NCBI RefSeq assembly: GCF_000495435.3
Contig: NZ_AXUN02000231.1
Span: 31,683-95,682, forward strand
Length of the DNA: 64,000 nucleotides
Direction: 5' to 3'
DNA from: Youngiibacter fragilis 232.1
GTDB lineage: Bacteria; Bacillota; Clostridia; Clostridiales; Clostridiaceae
Shown here piece after piece: positions 26,001 through 35,169 of the stretch. The notes beneath the pieces are model-generated. The model saw only the letters and a program-made list of their open reading frames with translations. It made no database searches and was not told the DNA's origin. How positions within the stretch are numbered: position 1 is the stretch's first letter; the number at the start of each line of letters is the position of its first letter. The translations under genes were made by a program, and so were the position numbers.

Positions 26001-27620
26001 GGTGTGGAGCTTATTTCCCCGCCACCGCACCATGACATTTACTCCATAGAGGACCTGGCTGAGCTTATCCTTGACCTTAAGAATGCAAACAGGGATGCGA
26101 GGATAAACGTGAAGCTGGTATCTGAGGTTGGAGTCGGAACCATTGCAGCGGGAGTTGCAAAGGGTAAGGCTGACGTCATACTCATATCAGGATATGACGG
26201 AGGAACTGGTGCATCACCTAGGACAAGCATAAGGAATTCAGGACTTCCATGGGAGCTTGGACTCGCTGAGACCCATCAGACCCTCGTGCTGAACAAGCTG
26301 AGGGACAGGGTAGTTGTCGAGACAGACGGTAAGCTTCTTACTGGAAGGGACGTGGTAATAGCTGCAATGCTTGGCGCAGAGGAATTCGGATTCGCAACTA
26401 CGCCGCTCATATCCATGGGCTGCGTGATGATGAGGGTCTGCAACCTTAACACCTGCCCTGTGGGAATCGCAACACAGGACGAGAGACTGAGGAAGAACTT
26501 CACAGGCAAGCCGGAGCATGTCGTTAACTTCATGAGGTTCATCGCCCAGGAAATGAGGGAATACATGGCGAAGATGGGCTTCAGGACCATCACTGAAATG
26601 GTCGGAAGGACCGACAGGCTGAGGCCGAAAGAGAATGTGACTCACTGGAAGGCATCGCACCTTGACCTGTCAAAGATACTCTACCAGCCGTATGCAGGCG
26701 CTGATGTGGGAAGGTACAACACAGTATCACAGGACCACAAGCTCGAGGAGTCACTCGACATGAAGAAGCTCCTGAGGATGTGCAAGCCTGCCCTTGAAAA
26801 CCAGAAGCCCATAAGGGCAAAGCTTAAGATAAACAACGTTGACCGAGTTGTCGGAACCATAATCGGAAGCGAGATAAGCAAGAGATATGGAGAGGCAGGA
26901 CTGCCTGAGGATACCATAAAGCTTACCTTCGTGGGAAGCGCAGGACAGAGCTTCGGAGCGTTCGCGCCGAAGGGGCTCTCACTTGAACTTGAGGGAGATT
27001 CCAACGACTATATAGGAAAGGGACTTTCAGGCGGAAAGATAGTGGTTTATCCTCCGAAGGCATCCGATTTCGAACCGCATGAGAACATACTCATAGGAAA
27101 TGTTGCATTCTACGGCGCAACCGAAGGCGAAGCCTACATAAGCGGTATAGCCGGTGAAAGGTTCTGCGTAAGGAACAGCGGAATCAAGGCTGTCGTTGAA
27201 GGTGTAGGAGACCACGGCTGCGAGTACATGACTGGAGGCAGGGTCGTCATCCTCGGAAAAACCGGAAGGAACTTTGGAGCTGGAATGTCAGGCGGAATCG
27301 CGTATATCCTTGATTTTGACGACGTATACTGCAACAAGGGCAAGGTCCTCCTCTGCGGTGTCACCGAAGAGAAGGAACTTAAGGAGCTCAGGGAAATGAT
27401 CGAGAAGCATGTTGAGGTAACCGGCAGCCCGAGAGGCAGGTTGGTCCTTGATGACTGGAACAACTATGCCGGAAGGTTCACAAAGGTAATACCTACAGAC
27501 TACAAGAACATGGTAGAGAGCATAGAGCGGGCTAAGAATGCCGGCTACAGGGGCGATGATGCCCTGATGGTAGCATTCTCGGAGAACTTCAAGATTCCGC
27601 TTGGCTCGGAATCCAACTAG
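23031..27620 (+). CDS. gltB: Glutamate synthase large subunit
   Basis: A 1529-aa protein of normal GltB length. The N-terminal class-II glutaminase domain has its nucleophile at C24 (DACGMGFV), which must be exposed by removal of the leader peptide. Then come the central domain, the FMN/2-oxoglutarate synthase domain ([43 protein letters not shown]) with the 3Fe-4S cysteines in [15 protein letters not shown], and the C-terminal GXGXG beta-helix ([21 protein letters not shown]). It makes two glutamates from glutamine and 2-oxoglutarate. The start is GTG at 23031 behind AGGGAG; the ATG at 23040 is an alternative. gltD follows after 13 nt. Confidence 0.96.
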   Translation: MRNMDHGLPKKQGLYDPQFEHDACGMGFVVNIKGDKSHDIIDEALTVLENLSHRGAAGADEKTGDGSGILVQIPHDFYKRECEVLGFQLPEKGDYGVGMIFAHKYDEFRRIQMDAFEKIVKEEGQSILGWREVPIDKTMVGVTAKNVMPRFVQVFIGKSEDIKNERDFERKLYIIRKLAEKAIVPLCEDKGGTFYVSSLSSKTIVYKGMLTAEQLRHFYLDLSDLDFSSALAMVHSRFSTNTFPSWERAHPNRFIVHNGEINTIRGNVNWMRARQKNMKSRYFDDLTKVYPIVDETGSDSAMFDNSLEFLHMTGRTLPHSVMMMIPEPWEKNVLMSKEKKEFYKFNSFLMEPWDGPAAMAFSDGDIIGGVLDRNGLRPSRYYVTKDDRVILASEVGVVDIRPENIKYKGRLEPGRMLLIDTKEKRIISDEEIKQRVSTIHPYDEWNARHITKLEDLRNFDEFEEPHVDELLKLQKTFGYTFEDIQKTIIPMAESGDDPIGSMGMDSPLAVLSEKPQLLYLYFKQLFAQVTNPPIDGIREELVTSSTMLLGDTGNLLNPDDSGSVSISLEHPILTNEQLAILKSQNEGGFQSAVIPILFKAAGGPRAMEKALDRMFRAVDKAVEDGAKIIILSDRGVNETYAPIPALLASAGLHNHLIRNEIRTNMGIVLESGEPREVHHFCTLLGYGVTAINPYMAYESIRDLACRDQLDGLTYEEGKKNYIKGSVKGILKVITKMGISTTRSYHGSQIFEAVGLRKDLVDRYFANTPSRVEGIGLEHIAQESQMRHESAYAPNSPFTDTLEVGGHFQVKDDGEVHMYNPESIYLLQRAVRESNYRLFKDFSRKINDEEIYTLRGLLDFKINPGDTIPIEEVESVDSIVKRFKTGAMSYGSISKEAHECLAIAMNRLGGKSNTGEGGEDEERFLVMENGDSKNSAIKQVASGRFGVTSNYLVNAREIQIKMAQGAKPGEGGQLPGRKVYPSIAKTRHSTPGVELISPPPHHDIYSIEDLAELILDLKNANRDARINVKLVSEVGVGTIAAGVAKGKADVILISGYDGGTGASPRTSIRNSGLPWELGLAETHQTLVLNKLRDRVVVETDGKLLTGRDVVIAAMLGAEEFGFATTPLISMGCVMMRVCNLNTCPVGIATQDERLRKNFTGKPEHVVNFMRFIAQEMREYMAKMGFRTITEMVGRTDRLRPKENVTHWKASHLDLSKILYQPYAGADVGRYNTVSQDHKLEESLDMKKLLRMCKPALENQKPIRAKLKINNVDRVVGTIIGSEISKRYGEAGLPEDTIKLTFVGSAGQSFGAFAPKGLSLELEGDSNDYIGKGLSGGKIVVYPPKASDFEPHENILIGNVAFYGATEGEAYISGIAGERFCVRNSGIKAVVEGVGDHGCEYMTGGRVVILGKTGRNFGAGMSGGIAYILDFDDVYCNKGKVLLCGVTEEKELKELREMIEKHVEVTGSPRGRLVLDDWNNYAGRFTKVIPTDYKNMVESIERAKNAGYRGDDALMVAFSENFKIPLGSESN

Positions 27621-27633
27621 GGAGGCGAATAAA

Positions 27634-29118
27634 ATGGGAAAACCAACTGGGTTTTTGGAATTTGACAGGATAGACCCCAAGAAAAGACCTCCCAGGGAAA
27701 GAATCGGTGACTGGAAGGAAATAAAGCTGCCGCTTGATGCGGTTACTGTAAGGAAGCAGGGTGCAAGGTGCATGAACTGCGGAGTCCCGTTCTGCCACAG
27801 CGGAGTGCTGCTTAATGGCATGGCTTCAGGATGTCCTCTTCATAACCTGATACCTGAATGGAACGAGCTTGTATACAAGGGACAGTGGGAAGAGGCCTAC
27901 AAGAGGCTTGCAAGGACCAACCCGTTCCCTGAATTCACTTCAAGGGTATGTCCTGCGCCATGCGAGGGCTCCTGCACTGAAGGGCTTATCATGGAGCCGG
28001 TGACAATAAGCAACCTTGAGTATGAGATAATTGAGAAGGCCTTCTCTGAGGGCTGGGTGAAGCCTCTTAAGCCTAATCCGACAGGCAAGAAGGTTGCTGT
28101 GATAGGCGCCGGACCATCGGGAATGTCGACAGCATACTATCTTAATGCTGTAGGCCATGACGTAACGGTATACGAAAGGAACGACAGGCCTGGCGGACTG
28201 CTTATGTATGGGATACCAAACATGAAGCTGGACAAGGAAGTAGTCATGAGGAGAGTCAGGGTCCTTGAGGAATCAGGGGTCAAGTTTGTCATGAACACCG
28301 CGGTAGGCAAGGACATTTCCGCAAAGGAGCTGGTCGAGAAATACGATTCAGTTGTCCTGTGCGGAGGTGCAACAAAAGGAAGGGGAATCCAGGTTGAGGG
28401 CAAGGACCTCAAGGGTGTCCACTTCGCCGTTGATTTCCTGAAGGCTAACACGAAGAGCCTGCTTGATTCGGAGCATAAGGACGGAGCATATGTAAGCGCG
28501 AAGGACAAGCATGTCATCGTAATCGGAGGAGGTGACACTGGTACAGACTGTGTCGCCACTTCAATAAGGCATGGCTGCAAGAGTGTCAATCAGCTTGAGA
28601 TACTGCCGGAACCACCGGCTTCAAGAATCGATGACAGCAATCCATGGCCTGAATGGCCTAAGAAGATCAAGGTGGACTACGGCCAGGAAGAGGCCATAAG
28701 CCTTTACGGAAGAGACCCCAGAAACTACCTCATCAATACAAAGAAGATGGTGGGAGACAAGGATGGAAACGTGAAGGAGATCCACACGGTTGAGATCAGC
28801 TGGGAAAAGGATTCGTCAGGAAGGCTCTATCCGAAGGAGGTTCCGGGAAGCGAGAAGGTATGGAAAGCAGACCTTGTGCTTCTTGCGATGGGATTCCTCG
28901 GACCGGAGGACGATATCCTCAATGAGCTGGATGTTGACAGGGATCCGAGAAGCAATGTGAAAGCGGACTATGAAGTCTTCGAGACAAACGTGGAGAAGGT
29001 CTTTGCGGCCGGAGACATGAGAAGAGGCCAGAGCCTCATAGTATGGGCCCTCCAGGAAGGCAAGCTTGCCGCAAGGGAAGTTGACAAATTCCTTATGGGT
29101 AAGAGCGTAATAAAGTAA
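27634..29118 (+). CDS. gltD: Glutamate synthase small subunit
   Basis: A 494-aa iron-sulfur flavoprotein feeding electrons from NAD(P)H to GltB. The N-terminal ferredoxin-like part carries CMNCGVPFCH and CPAPCEGSC for two 4Fe-4S clusters; FAD binds at VIGAGPSGMSTAYYL (about 155) and NAD(P)H at VIGGGDTGTDC (about 300); the late FAD motif FAAGDMRRGQSLIVWA is near the end. The ATG at 27634 follows GGGAGGCG. It shares a transcript with gltB that ends at the strong terminator at 29126-29155. Confidence 0.95.
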   Translation: MGKPTGFLEFDRIDPKKRPPRERIGDWKEIKLPLDAVTVRKQGARCMNCGVPFCHSGVLLNGMASGCPLHNLIPEWNELVYKGQWEEAYKRLARTNPFPEFTSRVCPAPCEGSCTEGLIMEPVTISNLEYEIIEKAFSEGWVKPLKPNPTGKKVAVIGAGPSGMSTAYYLNAVGHDVTVYERNDRPGGLLMYGIPNMKLDKEVVMRRVRVLEESGVKFVMNTAVGKDISAKELVEKYDSVVLCGGATKGRGIQVEGKDLKGVHFAVDFLKANTKSLLDSEHKDGAYVSAKDKHVIVIGGGDTGTDCVATSIRHGCKSVNQLEILPEPPASRIDDSNPWPEWPKKIKVDYGQEEAISLYGRDPRNYLINTKKMVGDKDGNVKEIHTVEISWEKDSSGRLYPKEVPGSEKVWKADLVLLAMGFLGPEDDILNELDVDRDPRSNVKADYEVFETNVEKVFAAGDMRRGQSLIVWALQEGKLAAREVDKFLMGKSVIK

Positions 29119-29125
29119 GAGTTGT

Positions 29126-29155
29126 GCCGGGATGCTGCATCCCGGCTGTTTTTTT
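29126..29155 (+). terminator. Intrinsic terminator after gltBD
   Basis: A 9-bp perfect stem GCCGGGATG/CATCCCGGC with a 3-nt loop and a seven-T run, 7 nt after the gltD stop. Confidence 0.92.
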
Positions 29156-29227
29156 GTGGTCCTTGAAAAAAGTCTATTGAAGCTGTTCCATTTTGGAATG
29201 GCTTTGGACGATGCAAAGCCACATAGT

Positions 29228-29252
29228 GATACATAACGATACAACATGATAC
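29228..29252. repeat. Three GATAC pentamers at exact 10-bp spacing
   Basis: GATAC occurs at 29228-29232, 29238-29242 and 29248-29252, one helical turn apart, in the 310-nt AT-rich gap between the gltD terminator and the next gene. The array sits about 135 nt upstream of the -35 box at 29386. Helical phasing suggests a protein-binding array, but chance cannot be excluded in AT-rich sequence. Confidence 0.4.
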
Positions 29253-29385
29253 TATATTCATGTTAGCGGTATTACTGATATATTGGAATGTTAGCAGAGT
29301 AAAATATAGTAAAATTAAAAATTATGGAGCAAGTACAAGAAAATGTTAAAATATTAACGACAATTTACACGTTTTGAAATTTTTA

Positions 29386-29413
29386 TTGCATTATTTTATT
29401 AATTGATTATAAT
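29386..29413 (+). promoter_or_regulatory. Promoter of the 96-aa gene
   Basis: TTGCAT (29386-29391), 16 nt, TATAAT (29408-29413), about 43 nt upstream of the start codon. The -10 box is a perfect consensus. Confidence 0.6.
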
Positions 29414-29455
29414 AATGTGGTACGCGAAATTTGTTTACAAGAGGGGAAATGGGAA

Positions 29456-29746
29456 ATGAAAAAGGCATTCATAAGCCTTACAGAACTTGAGGAGCAGCTT
29501 AAAGAGGTTCTCAGAATAAATGCTCTTCCGCACGATGCAGAAAAACTTGTTGATGAGATAAAGAACATAAATGAAGTCAAGGGCTTCAATGACCTTGGAA
29601 GGCTCCACATGGTTGACATGGGAGACCTGGGCAATCTGATCCTCAAGGGCAAGGAGATAGGCAGCGAGCTTTATTTCAACTACGTGGCATTCAAGAACGG
29701 CCCGGATGTATTCAGCGGAATGAACCATTGGGTCTACGGAGCCTGA
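29456..29746 (+). CDS. Hypothetical 96-aa protein between gltBD and glnA loci
   Basis: A small soluble protein starting MKKAFISLTELEEQLKEV and ending in NHWVYGA. It is mildly acidic and helical in its first half (EKLVDEIKNINEVKGF), with DLGRLHMVDMGDLGNLILKGKEIG in the middle. I recognise no family. It has its own strong-looking promoter, an ATG behind GAGGGG, and a terminator just after the gene, so it is a real monocistronic unit. Its position between glutamate synthase and the ANTAR/glnA pair hints at a nitrogen-linked role, but this is inference from context alone. Confidence 0.7.
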   Translation: MKKAFISLTELEEQLKEVLRINALPHDAEKLVDEIKNINEVKGFNDLGRLHMVDMGDLGNLILKGKEIGSELYFNYVAFKNGPDVFSGMNHWVYGA

Positions 29747-29778
29747 AGGGATTAGTCCCTGACAATGCACAAAATGAT

Positions 29779-29821
29779 GAAGAGCAGGAAGAGTGCGTTA
29801 CGTGCACACTTCCTGCTCTTC
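29779..29821. terminator. Long hairpin between convergent genes
   Basis: GAAGAGCAGGAAG pairs with its complement around an inner GTGC/GCAC stem. It separates the 96-aa gene from the convergent ANTAR regulator, whose stop codon overlaps its right edge. Bidirectional use is likely. Confidence 0.75.
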
Positions 29822-30398
29822 ACTCTTTCCTGAATCCATGGGATACGACAGCCTTTGCTGCCTTTTCCATGGGAAGGCACATATCCATGGCCATCTTCCG
29901 AAGGCAGGCGAAGGCCTCCTCCTCAGTCATGTTCTCTTCCTTCATCAGTATTCCCTTGGCCTTTTCGACTGTGATCCTGCCTTCCAGCTTCTTCTCCACT
30001 TCAAGGAGTTTGAGCTTGAGCTCAAGGATCTTCCTCGATGTGTTCACGGCGAGCTCTACGGTCTTGTAGAGGGAATCAAGGGTCATGGGGAAGGTTATGT
30101 AGGCATAGAGGTTCATTGTCTCCAGGGTCTTCCTGAAGGGTCCTTCCGGCTGGTCGACAATGAAGACCACTGAGGTCACAAAGTCGGATTCAAGGACCCT
30201 TGCCGTTGCCACCGTGCTTGAACCTCCGATTTCAAGGGGCATGATGACTATGTCAGGCTTGACCCGCCTGGCAGTCCTCAATACCTCCTCTATGCTCTGG
30301 AAAGCGTATATCCTGTATCCCCGCCTCTCAAGGGAGGTACGGAGCTTTTCAATGACCGACATGCTGCTGTGGCCAATGACTATCGTCTGTTCTTTCAT
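29820..30398 (-). CDS. ANTAR-domain response regulator (nitrogen antiterminator)
   Basis: A 192-aa protein with an N-terminal receiver-like domain (residues 1-120) and a C-terminal ANTAR RNA-binding domain (about 130-188: coiled-coil KLKLLEVEKKLEGRITVEKAKG, then MKEENMTEEEAFACLRKMAMD). The receiver seems degenerate: the usual phospho-Asp strand reads DIVIMPLEI without a good DxxM/L motif, so control may not be by phosphorylation. It lies 18 nt downstream of glnA on the same transcript, and the glnA leader holds a matching hairpin and terminator, so it is the likely antiterminator of glnA. The ATG has GGAGGAGC. Confidence 0.88.
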   Translation of the reverse strand: MKEQTIVIGHSSMSVIEKLRTSLERRGYRIYAFQSIEEVLRTARRVKPDIVIMPLEIGGSSTVATARVLESDFVTSVVFIVDQPEGPFRKTLETMNLYAYITFPMTLDSLYKTVELAVNTSRKILELKLKLLEVEKKLEGRITVEKAKGILMKEENMTEEEAFACLRKMAMDMCLPMEKAAKAVVSHGFRKE

Positions 30399-30416
30399 AG
30401 TGCTCCTCCAAAGGGA

Positions 30417-31739
30417 TCAGAATCTCTGAAGATACCTCTCGATTTCCCAGGCAGTTATCTGGCTGGAATAGTTATCCCATTCTTTCATACAGGCTTCTGT
30501 AAGCTTTTCGAATATATGGTCACCCAGTGTGTCCTTCATGAGAGCGCTCTCATTCAAACAGTTCACAGCCTCATAGAGGTTGTAGGGCAGCCTCCTTATC
30601 CCCTTTTCATCGATCTCCTTCTGCGACAGGTCGTAGAGGTTGGAGTTAAGGGGTGCTCCCGGATCAAGGTCATTAAGGACACCATCCATTCCTGCAGCGA
30701 GTACTGCAGCTATGGCTGTGTAGGGATTAGCTGACGAATCCGGGCTTCTCAGCTCGATCCTTGTGGAATCCCTTATGATCGAAGGTACCCTTATGAGAGG
30801 ACTCCTGTTCCTTGACGACCAGCTGATGAGGGCCGGGGCCTCGTATCCGGACACAAGCCTCTTGTAGGAATTGACTGTCGGATTGGTGACTGCGGTGTAC
30901 TCCCTGGCGTGGGTCAAAAGCCCTGCCATGAAGCTGTATGCGAGCTTTGACATCTTCAGAGCATCGCTGCCGTCAAAGAATAGGTTGGTGCCATCTTCAG
31001 AGCTCAATGACAGGTTCAGGTGCATTCCCGAGCCGCTTACCCCGAAGGAAGGCTTCGGCATGAATGTCGCATGGAGTCCGTGTCTCTTTGCTATGAGCCT
31101 TACGACCATCTTGAAGGTCATTATGCTGTCAGCTGCATTCAGCGCATCACTGTACCTGAAGTCAATCTCATGCTGTCCCGGGGCGTTCTCGTGATGGGAC
31201 GCCTCTACTGAAAAGCCCATATCCTTGAGCGTCCTTACGATATCCTTCCTTGCATTTCCTCCGAGGTCCTGAGGAGCCATATCGAAATAGCTTGCCCTGT
31301 CGTGGGTTATCCTGCTCGGTTCTCCATTATCAGTCGTGTGGAACATGAAGAACTCGCACTCAGGGCCGACCTGGAGTGTATAGCCCTTGTCAGCGGATTC
31401 CCGTATAACCCTCTTCAGCGTGTTCCTCGGGCAGCCGCTGAAGTCATTCCCTTCTGAATCCACAATGTCGCAGATCAGCCTGGCTTCCTTCGGGTACTCT
31501 GCCCAAGGCAGGATAAGGAAGGTATCAAGGTCAGGCCGAAGATACATGTCGGATTCCTCTATCCTTACAAATCCGTCTATGGCTGAACCGTCGAACATTA
31601 TCTCTCCACTTAAAGCCTTGCCAAGTTCTTCAGAGGGAATCGATACGCTCTTCATTATTCCGAATATGTCCGTGAACTGCAATTCTATGAATTCCACCTG
31701 ATTCTCCACCACGGCCTGGATTACTTCACTCCTGTCCAT
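30417..31739 (-). CDS. glnA: Glutamine synthetase type I (alpha)
   Basis: A 440-aa GSI enzyme joining glutamate and ammonia with ATP. The N-terminal beta-grasp has the latch region ELQFTDIFGI and MFDGSAIDGF; catalytic motifs include GPECEFFMF, the ATP loop MPKPSFGVSGSGMHLN and RIELRSPDSSANPY. The length fits the GSI-alpha group, which lacks adenylylation and is feedback-regulated. The ATG follows CAGGAGG. Preceded by an ANTAR-type leader at 31815-31866 and followed by the ANTAR gene. With gltBD it completes the GS-GOGAT cycle. Confidence 0.96.
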   Translation of the reverse strand: MDRSEVIQAVVENQVEFIELQFTDIFGIMKSVSIPSEELGKALSGEIMFDGSAIDGFVRIEESDMYLRPDLDTFLILPWAEYPKEARLICDIVDSEGNDFSGCPRNTLKRVIRESADKGYTLQVGPECEFFMFHTTDNGEPSRITHDRASYFDMAPQDLGGNARKDIVRTLKDMGFSVEASHHENAPGQHEIDFRYSDALNAADSIMTFKMVVRLIAKRHGLHATFMPKPSFGVSGSGMHLNLSLSSEDGTNLFFDGSDALKMSKLAYSFMAGLLTHAREYTAVTNPTVNSYKRLVSGYEAPALISWSSRNRSPLIRVPSIIRDSTRIELRSPDSSANPYTAIAAVLAAGMDGVLNDLDPGAPLNSNLYDLSQKEIDEKGIRRLPYNLYEAVNCLNESALMKDTLGDHIFEKLTEACMKEWDNYSSQITAWEIERYLQRF

Positions 31740-31814
31740 TTGAACCTCCTGGGTATAAAATATTATTCTCCCCTAATTATAGCCTCTATTCGTCAATGGA
31801 AGAACAGCGTATAT

Positions 31815-31866
31815 AAAAAAGCCCGCAGCATAACCTGTTGGTTTAAGCTGCGGACGCCATTGCCCG
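31815..31866 (-). promoter_or_regulatory. ANTAR antitermination leader of glnA (hexaloop hairpin plus terminator)
   Basis: On the minus strand CGGGC (31866-31862), the hexaloop AATGGC (31861-31856) and GTCCG (31855-31851) form a hairpin with A at loop position 1 and G at position 4, the ANTAR recognition rule. Its 3' arm overlaps the start of an intrinsic terminator: CCGCAGC (31853-31847), an inner AACC/GGTT stem, GCTGCGG (31829-31823), then six T. Binding of the ANTAR protein would block the terminator. The second upstream hairpin usual in these leaders is not clear to me. Confidence 0.75.
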
Positions 31867-32127
31867 TTTTCCCTCGACACCTGTATTATATATCCTTCTC
31901 CATGTTCCTGTAAATAGTCCTGTTTGTTTTCATTCCGTCAGGGCCATAAATGAAATGCGGAGTTTCATGTCATTGACATTGAAAAAAGAAAACGTTATAC
32001 TTTCGATATATCTGGTCTTACCAGTAATCCGGGCTGGTGATATTCAGCTGGGAAATTAGGCACAAATGCTTAACTGATCAGTAAAGATGATATATACTAA
32101 TCATAAATGAGAAATGAGGGGGACAAT

Positions 32128-33255
32128 ATGAAGTACAGGGAATTTGGAAAGACAGGGCTGATGGTATCTGCATTAGGCTTCGGGGCCATGAGGCTTCCGA
32201 CAACTGACGGGGATCCGGGAAGCAGGAACATCGATGAAGAAAAGGCAGTGGGGATGATAAGGCATGCCATAGACAGCGGAGTCAACTATGTGGACACTGC
32301 ATACCTGTACCATAAGTACAGCAGCGAATCACTGGTTGGCAGGGCATTGAAGGATGGCTACAGGGAAAAGACATATCTTGCAACCAAATCACCTGTATGG
32401 AAGATCGAGAAGCCTGAAGACTTCGACAAATATCTCGACGAACAGCTTTCGAAGCTGCAGACAGACCATATTGACTTCTATCTGCTGCACGCAATGAACA
32501 GGGACAGGTGGGAGAACATCATCCTGAAGCAGGACGTACTGAAAAGGGCTGAGATGGCAAAGGCAGCCGGGAAGATCAAATATCTTGGATTCTCTTTCCA
32601 CGATGACCTTGACGCTTTCAAGCTTATACTTGATGGCTATGACAAATGGGACTTCTGCCAGATCCAGTACAACTATATCGATACAGACACACAGGCTGGC
32701 CTCGAAGGATACAATATGGTCAGGGACAGGGGAATAGGGCTTGTCATCATGGAGCCTCTCCTTGGAGGAAAACTGGCTGTTCCGCCGATACAGGTCAAGA
32801 ATGCGCTTGATGAGTCAAAGTCACCTGTTGAGTGGGCATTTGACTATGTGTGGGACCATGAAGGGGTATCTCTGCTTCTCAGCGGTATGAGCACCATGGA
32901 GCAGGTTGAAGAGAACCTTGTCTTTGCTGACAGGTCATCAAAAGGAATGCTGTCAGATCCAGAGAAGGAGATGTTCAGAAGGGCCAAGACCATTTACGAT
33001 ACCATGGCTCTTGTTCCATGCACCAAGTGCCAGTATTGCATGCCTTGTCCGTTCGGACTCAACATACCGGGGATATTCGAGGCATACAATTCCACTGCGA
33101 TAAAGAAGATGGATGAATCAAAGGGACTCTATTTCGCAATGGAGACTCTTGCAGATGCCTGCACTGCCTGCAGGAACTGCGAGGAGCAGTGCCCGCAGAA
33201 CATTAAGGTTTCTGAGATAATGCCTGTAATAGACAAGCTTTTTGCAAATTCATAA
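32128..33255 (+). CDS. Aldo/keto reductase with C-terminal Fe-S domain
   Basis: A 375-aa protein. Residues 1-270 form the AKR barrel with the catalytic D-Y-K-H set (GVNYVDTAYLYHKYSS near 53, LATKSP, YLLHAMN). The last ~90 residues hold cysteine clusters CTKCQYCMPCP and CTACRNCEEQCP, typical of the oxidoreductase group with a ferredoxin-like 4Fe-4S tail. Such proteins may take electrons from ferredoxin or NAD(P)H; the substrate is unknown. The ATG at 32128 follows GAGGGGGAC; an ATG at 32107 has no site. About 390 nt upstream, mostly the glnA leader and its divergent promoter region, separate it from glnA. Confidence 0.85.
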   Translation: MKYREFGKTGLMVSALGFGAMRLPTTDGDPGSRNIDEEKAVGMIRHAIDSGVNYVDTAYLYHKYSSESLVGRALKDGYREKTYLATKSPVWKIEKPEDFDKYLDEQLSKLQTDHIDFYLLHAMNRDRWENIILKQDVLKRAEMAKAAGKIKYLGFSFHDDLDAFKLILDGYDKWDFCQIQYNYIDTDTQAGLEGYNMVRDRGIGLVIMEPLLGGKLAVPPIQVKNALDESKSPVEWAFDYVWDHEGVSLLLSGMSTMEQVEENLVFADRSSKGMLSDPEKEMFRRAKTIYDTMALVPCTKCQYCMPCPFGLNIPGIFEAYNSTAIKKMDESKGLYFAMETLADACTACRNCEEQCPQNIKVSEIMPVIDKLFANS

Positions 33256-33261
33256 AAAACA

Positions 33262-33287
33262 GATGACCGGTCCTTTGACCGGTCATC
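33262..33287. terminator. 11-bp hairpin between convergent genes
   Basis: GATGACCGGTC and its complement flank a CTTT loop 6 nt after the aldo/keto reductase stop; the mop-like gene converges on it. Confidence 0.7.
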
Positions 33288-33342
33288 CTTGTTGTGACTG
33301 AAAAGATCAAATTTCTGCCAAAATATAAATTTGGCTCATGTT

Positions 33343-33555
33343 CTAGTCAGGTATCCCTACCATTACGGAGGTTGCCTTGATCACTGCATATGCGTCAGAG
33401 CCAACCTGAAGTCCGAGCTCCTTGACTGCATCCATAGAGATGGTAGCGCTTATCTTGTTTCCTCCGCCTATGTCAATTACTACTATGGCGTTAACTGCGC
33501 CTTCCTTTATGCTGACCACTTTTCCTTTGAGCTGGTTTCTTGCACTTAGCTTCAA
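33343..33555 (-). CDS. Mop-type molybdopterin/molybdate-binding protein
   Basis: A 70-aa single TOBE/Mop domain: KLSARNQLKGKVVSIKEGAVNA, then VVIDIGGGNKISATIS and a C-terminal VGSDAYAVIKATSVMVG. These small proteins oligomerise and bind molybdate or tungstate, serving as storage or sensors. The start is TTG at 33555, placed by AGGAGATG upstream; the longer reading frame to 33672 would add a non-conserved, cysteine-bearing extension. A TATAAT lies at 33591-33586. No modABC transporter or molybdoenzyme is in the window. Confidence 0.85.
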   Translation of the reverse strand: MKLSARNQLKGKVVSIKEGAVNAIVVIDIGGGNKISATISMDAVKELGLQVGSDAYAVIKATSVMVGIPD

Positions 33556-33687
33556 AATATCATCTCCTGTTTGAATTTTGACTAAATTATATCGCATACA
33601 ATTGAATAATACCATGTACAATGTTAACCAGGTGTTACAGAAGTGGTATGAATAAGTGACTTTTATATCCAACCTGCAATCCGTTGG

Positions 33688-34926
33688 TCATTTGGGAATG
33701 ACAAGTGATCCTTCCTTCTCTCGAATGGAATGCATTGCTCTTTTGCCTGTCGATATGTATGTAAGGAGGGTTCCTGCCATCATGAGCAGACCTGCGATGA
33801 CCAGAAAAGTTACGTAGGAGCCCGTTGAATCATATGAAAATCCAGCCATCGGAGGTCCGATTATCCCGCCTATGCTTGTAGCCGCATGGGAAAGTCCTAC
33901 AAGGGTTCCAGACTCCCTGGTCCCGAATACGCTGATGAATGCGAGGGTTCCCAGCATCCCCACTACAGTTGCAGGAGCTATGAGGACTGCGAGTACTGCA
34001 GCACCTGCAAAGCCCTTTAGGAATGGTGTAAGCACAAGAATAATGGCTGACGGCATCATGCATATCAGAGTGGCCAGGCCGACCCCTTTCTTATCAGTAA
34101 GAAAACCGTATATCGGTCCCCACGCCATCTTTGCGATACTGTATATGGATATGCACAGTGAAGCCTGTATTGCTGTTATTCCCATTCCCTGGTAGATTGC
34201 AGAGGCATTGTTGAAGTAACCCATGAATGCAAGTGCGATAAGGAAGCAGGCTGCAAAGATCAGCCAGAATGGAAGTGTGACCTTGATATCGCGCATTGCA
34301 AGTCCGGTAACGGGCTTATCTTCTGACTGCGACATCTCGTCGGAGCCATTAGCCTTCAGGCCGTAATGGGAAGGATGCTCCGAGAGAAAAAAGAGACCTG
34401 TCAGGATAATCCAGATTCCTGCAAAGCTTCCGTGAACAAGCGCAGCCTTCCTAACCCCGATGTTCTCTATCAGCCAGGCAGCGGCGGGAACTATGAATAT
34501 TCCTCCGAAGCCGGTTCCAACTCCAAGAAATCCCATGACCTTCGCGCTTCCTTTGGCATACCACCAGGTTATTACGACCTGCGCAGATGCGAAGCCAGCC
34601 AGGACAGATGCAGAACCCAGAAGGAATGAGGCGGCATAAACGAAAGGAAGTCCCATGAAGGCTATGGATGCGAAGAAAAGGAACATCATGACTCCGCTGG
34701 CTACGACAACTTTCCTGATACCGAACGCATCAAGTATCTTTCCGATTGCAAGCGATGATACCAGAGCCCCGACAGCAGCAATGGTAAAAATGAGGGACCC
34801 CTGGGTTATGCTTATATCATAAAGCCTGCATACTGGAAGAAGATAAACTGACATGGAAACATTTGAGCCTATGGCAACCATTACCATCAATATGCTTCCG
34901 ATCGAGACCTTCCTGGCTCTATCCAT
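33688..34926 (-). CDS. MFS transporter, OFA-like (oxalate/formate antiporter family)
   Basis: A 412-aa major facilitator with 12 hydrophobic segments. The pattern (GKILDAFGIRKV in loop 2-3, GFASAQVVITWWYAKGSAKVMG, GPIYGFLTDKKGVG, central loop about residues 195-225) fits the OFA/monocarboxylate branch, which exchanges small carboxylates. The substrate is not readable. The ATG at 34926 follows AGAGGTGG; earlier in-frame codons lack a site. It is followed on the same strand by the mop-like gene after about 130 nt, perhaps not in the same operon. Confidence 0.75.
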   Translation of the reverse strand: MDRARKVSIGSILMVMVAIGSNVSMSVYLLPVCRLYDISITQGSLIFTIAAVGALVSSLAIGKILDAFGIRKVVVASGVMMFLFFASIAFMGLPFVYAASFLLGSASVLAGFASAQVVITWWYAKGSAKVMGFLGVGTGFGGIFIVPAAAWLIENIGVRKAALVHGSFAGIWIILTGLFFLSEHPSHYGLKANGSDEMSQSEDKPVTGLAMRDIKVTLPFWLIFAACFLIALAFMGYFNNASAIYQGMGITAIQASLCISIYSIAKMAWGPIYGFLTDKKGVGLATLICMMPSAIILVLTPFLKGFAGAAVLAVLIAPATVVGMLGTLAFISVFGTRESGTLVGLSHAATSIGGIIGPPMAGFSYDSTGSYVTFLVIAGLLMMAGTLLTYISTGKRAMHSIREKEGSLVIPK

Positions 34927-35169
34927 CAAATCCACCTCTGATATTTTTAATATTCCGACAAATTTAGGTGTACTACTTGCTTCTTTAATTCTGATTGTAT
35001 AACAATGATATTGTGAAGTATACATTTTTTGTCAATCGACGTGATATTTAGTAATAGTATGACGAAAACATTCGATGATTATTAGTTTGCCAATATTCTG
35101 CCTATGTATACAATACCATTGGGATTTGTTTTATAGTAAAATTGAGTCAGCAGAAAGGAGGCGATTCCC

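Noticed and set aside
29417..29455. Upstream GTG start for the 96-aa gene
   Set aside because: It would begin almost on the -10 box of the promoter at 29386-29413 and has no ribosome-binding site; the ATG at 29456 does.
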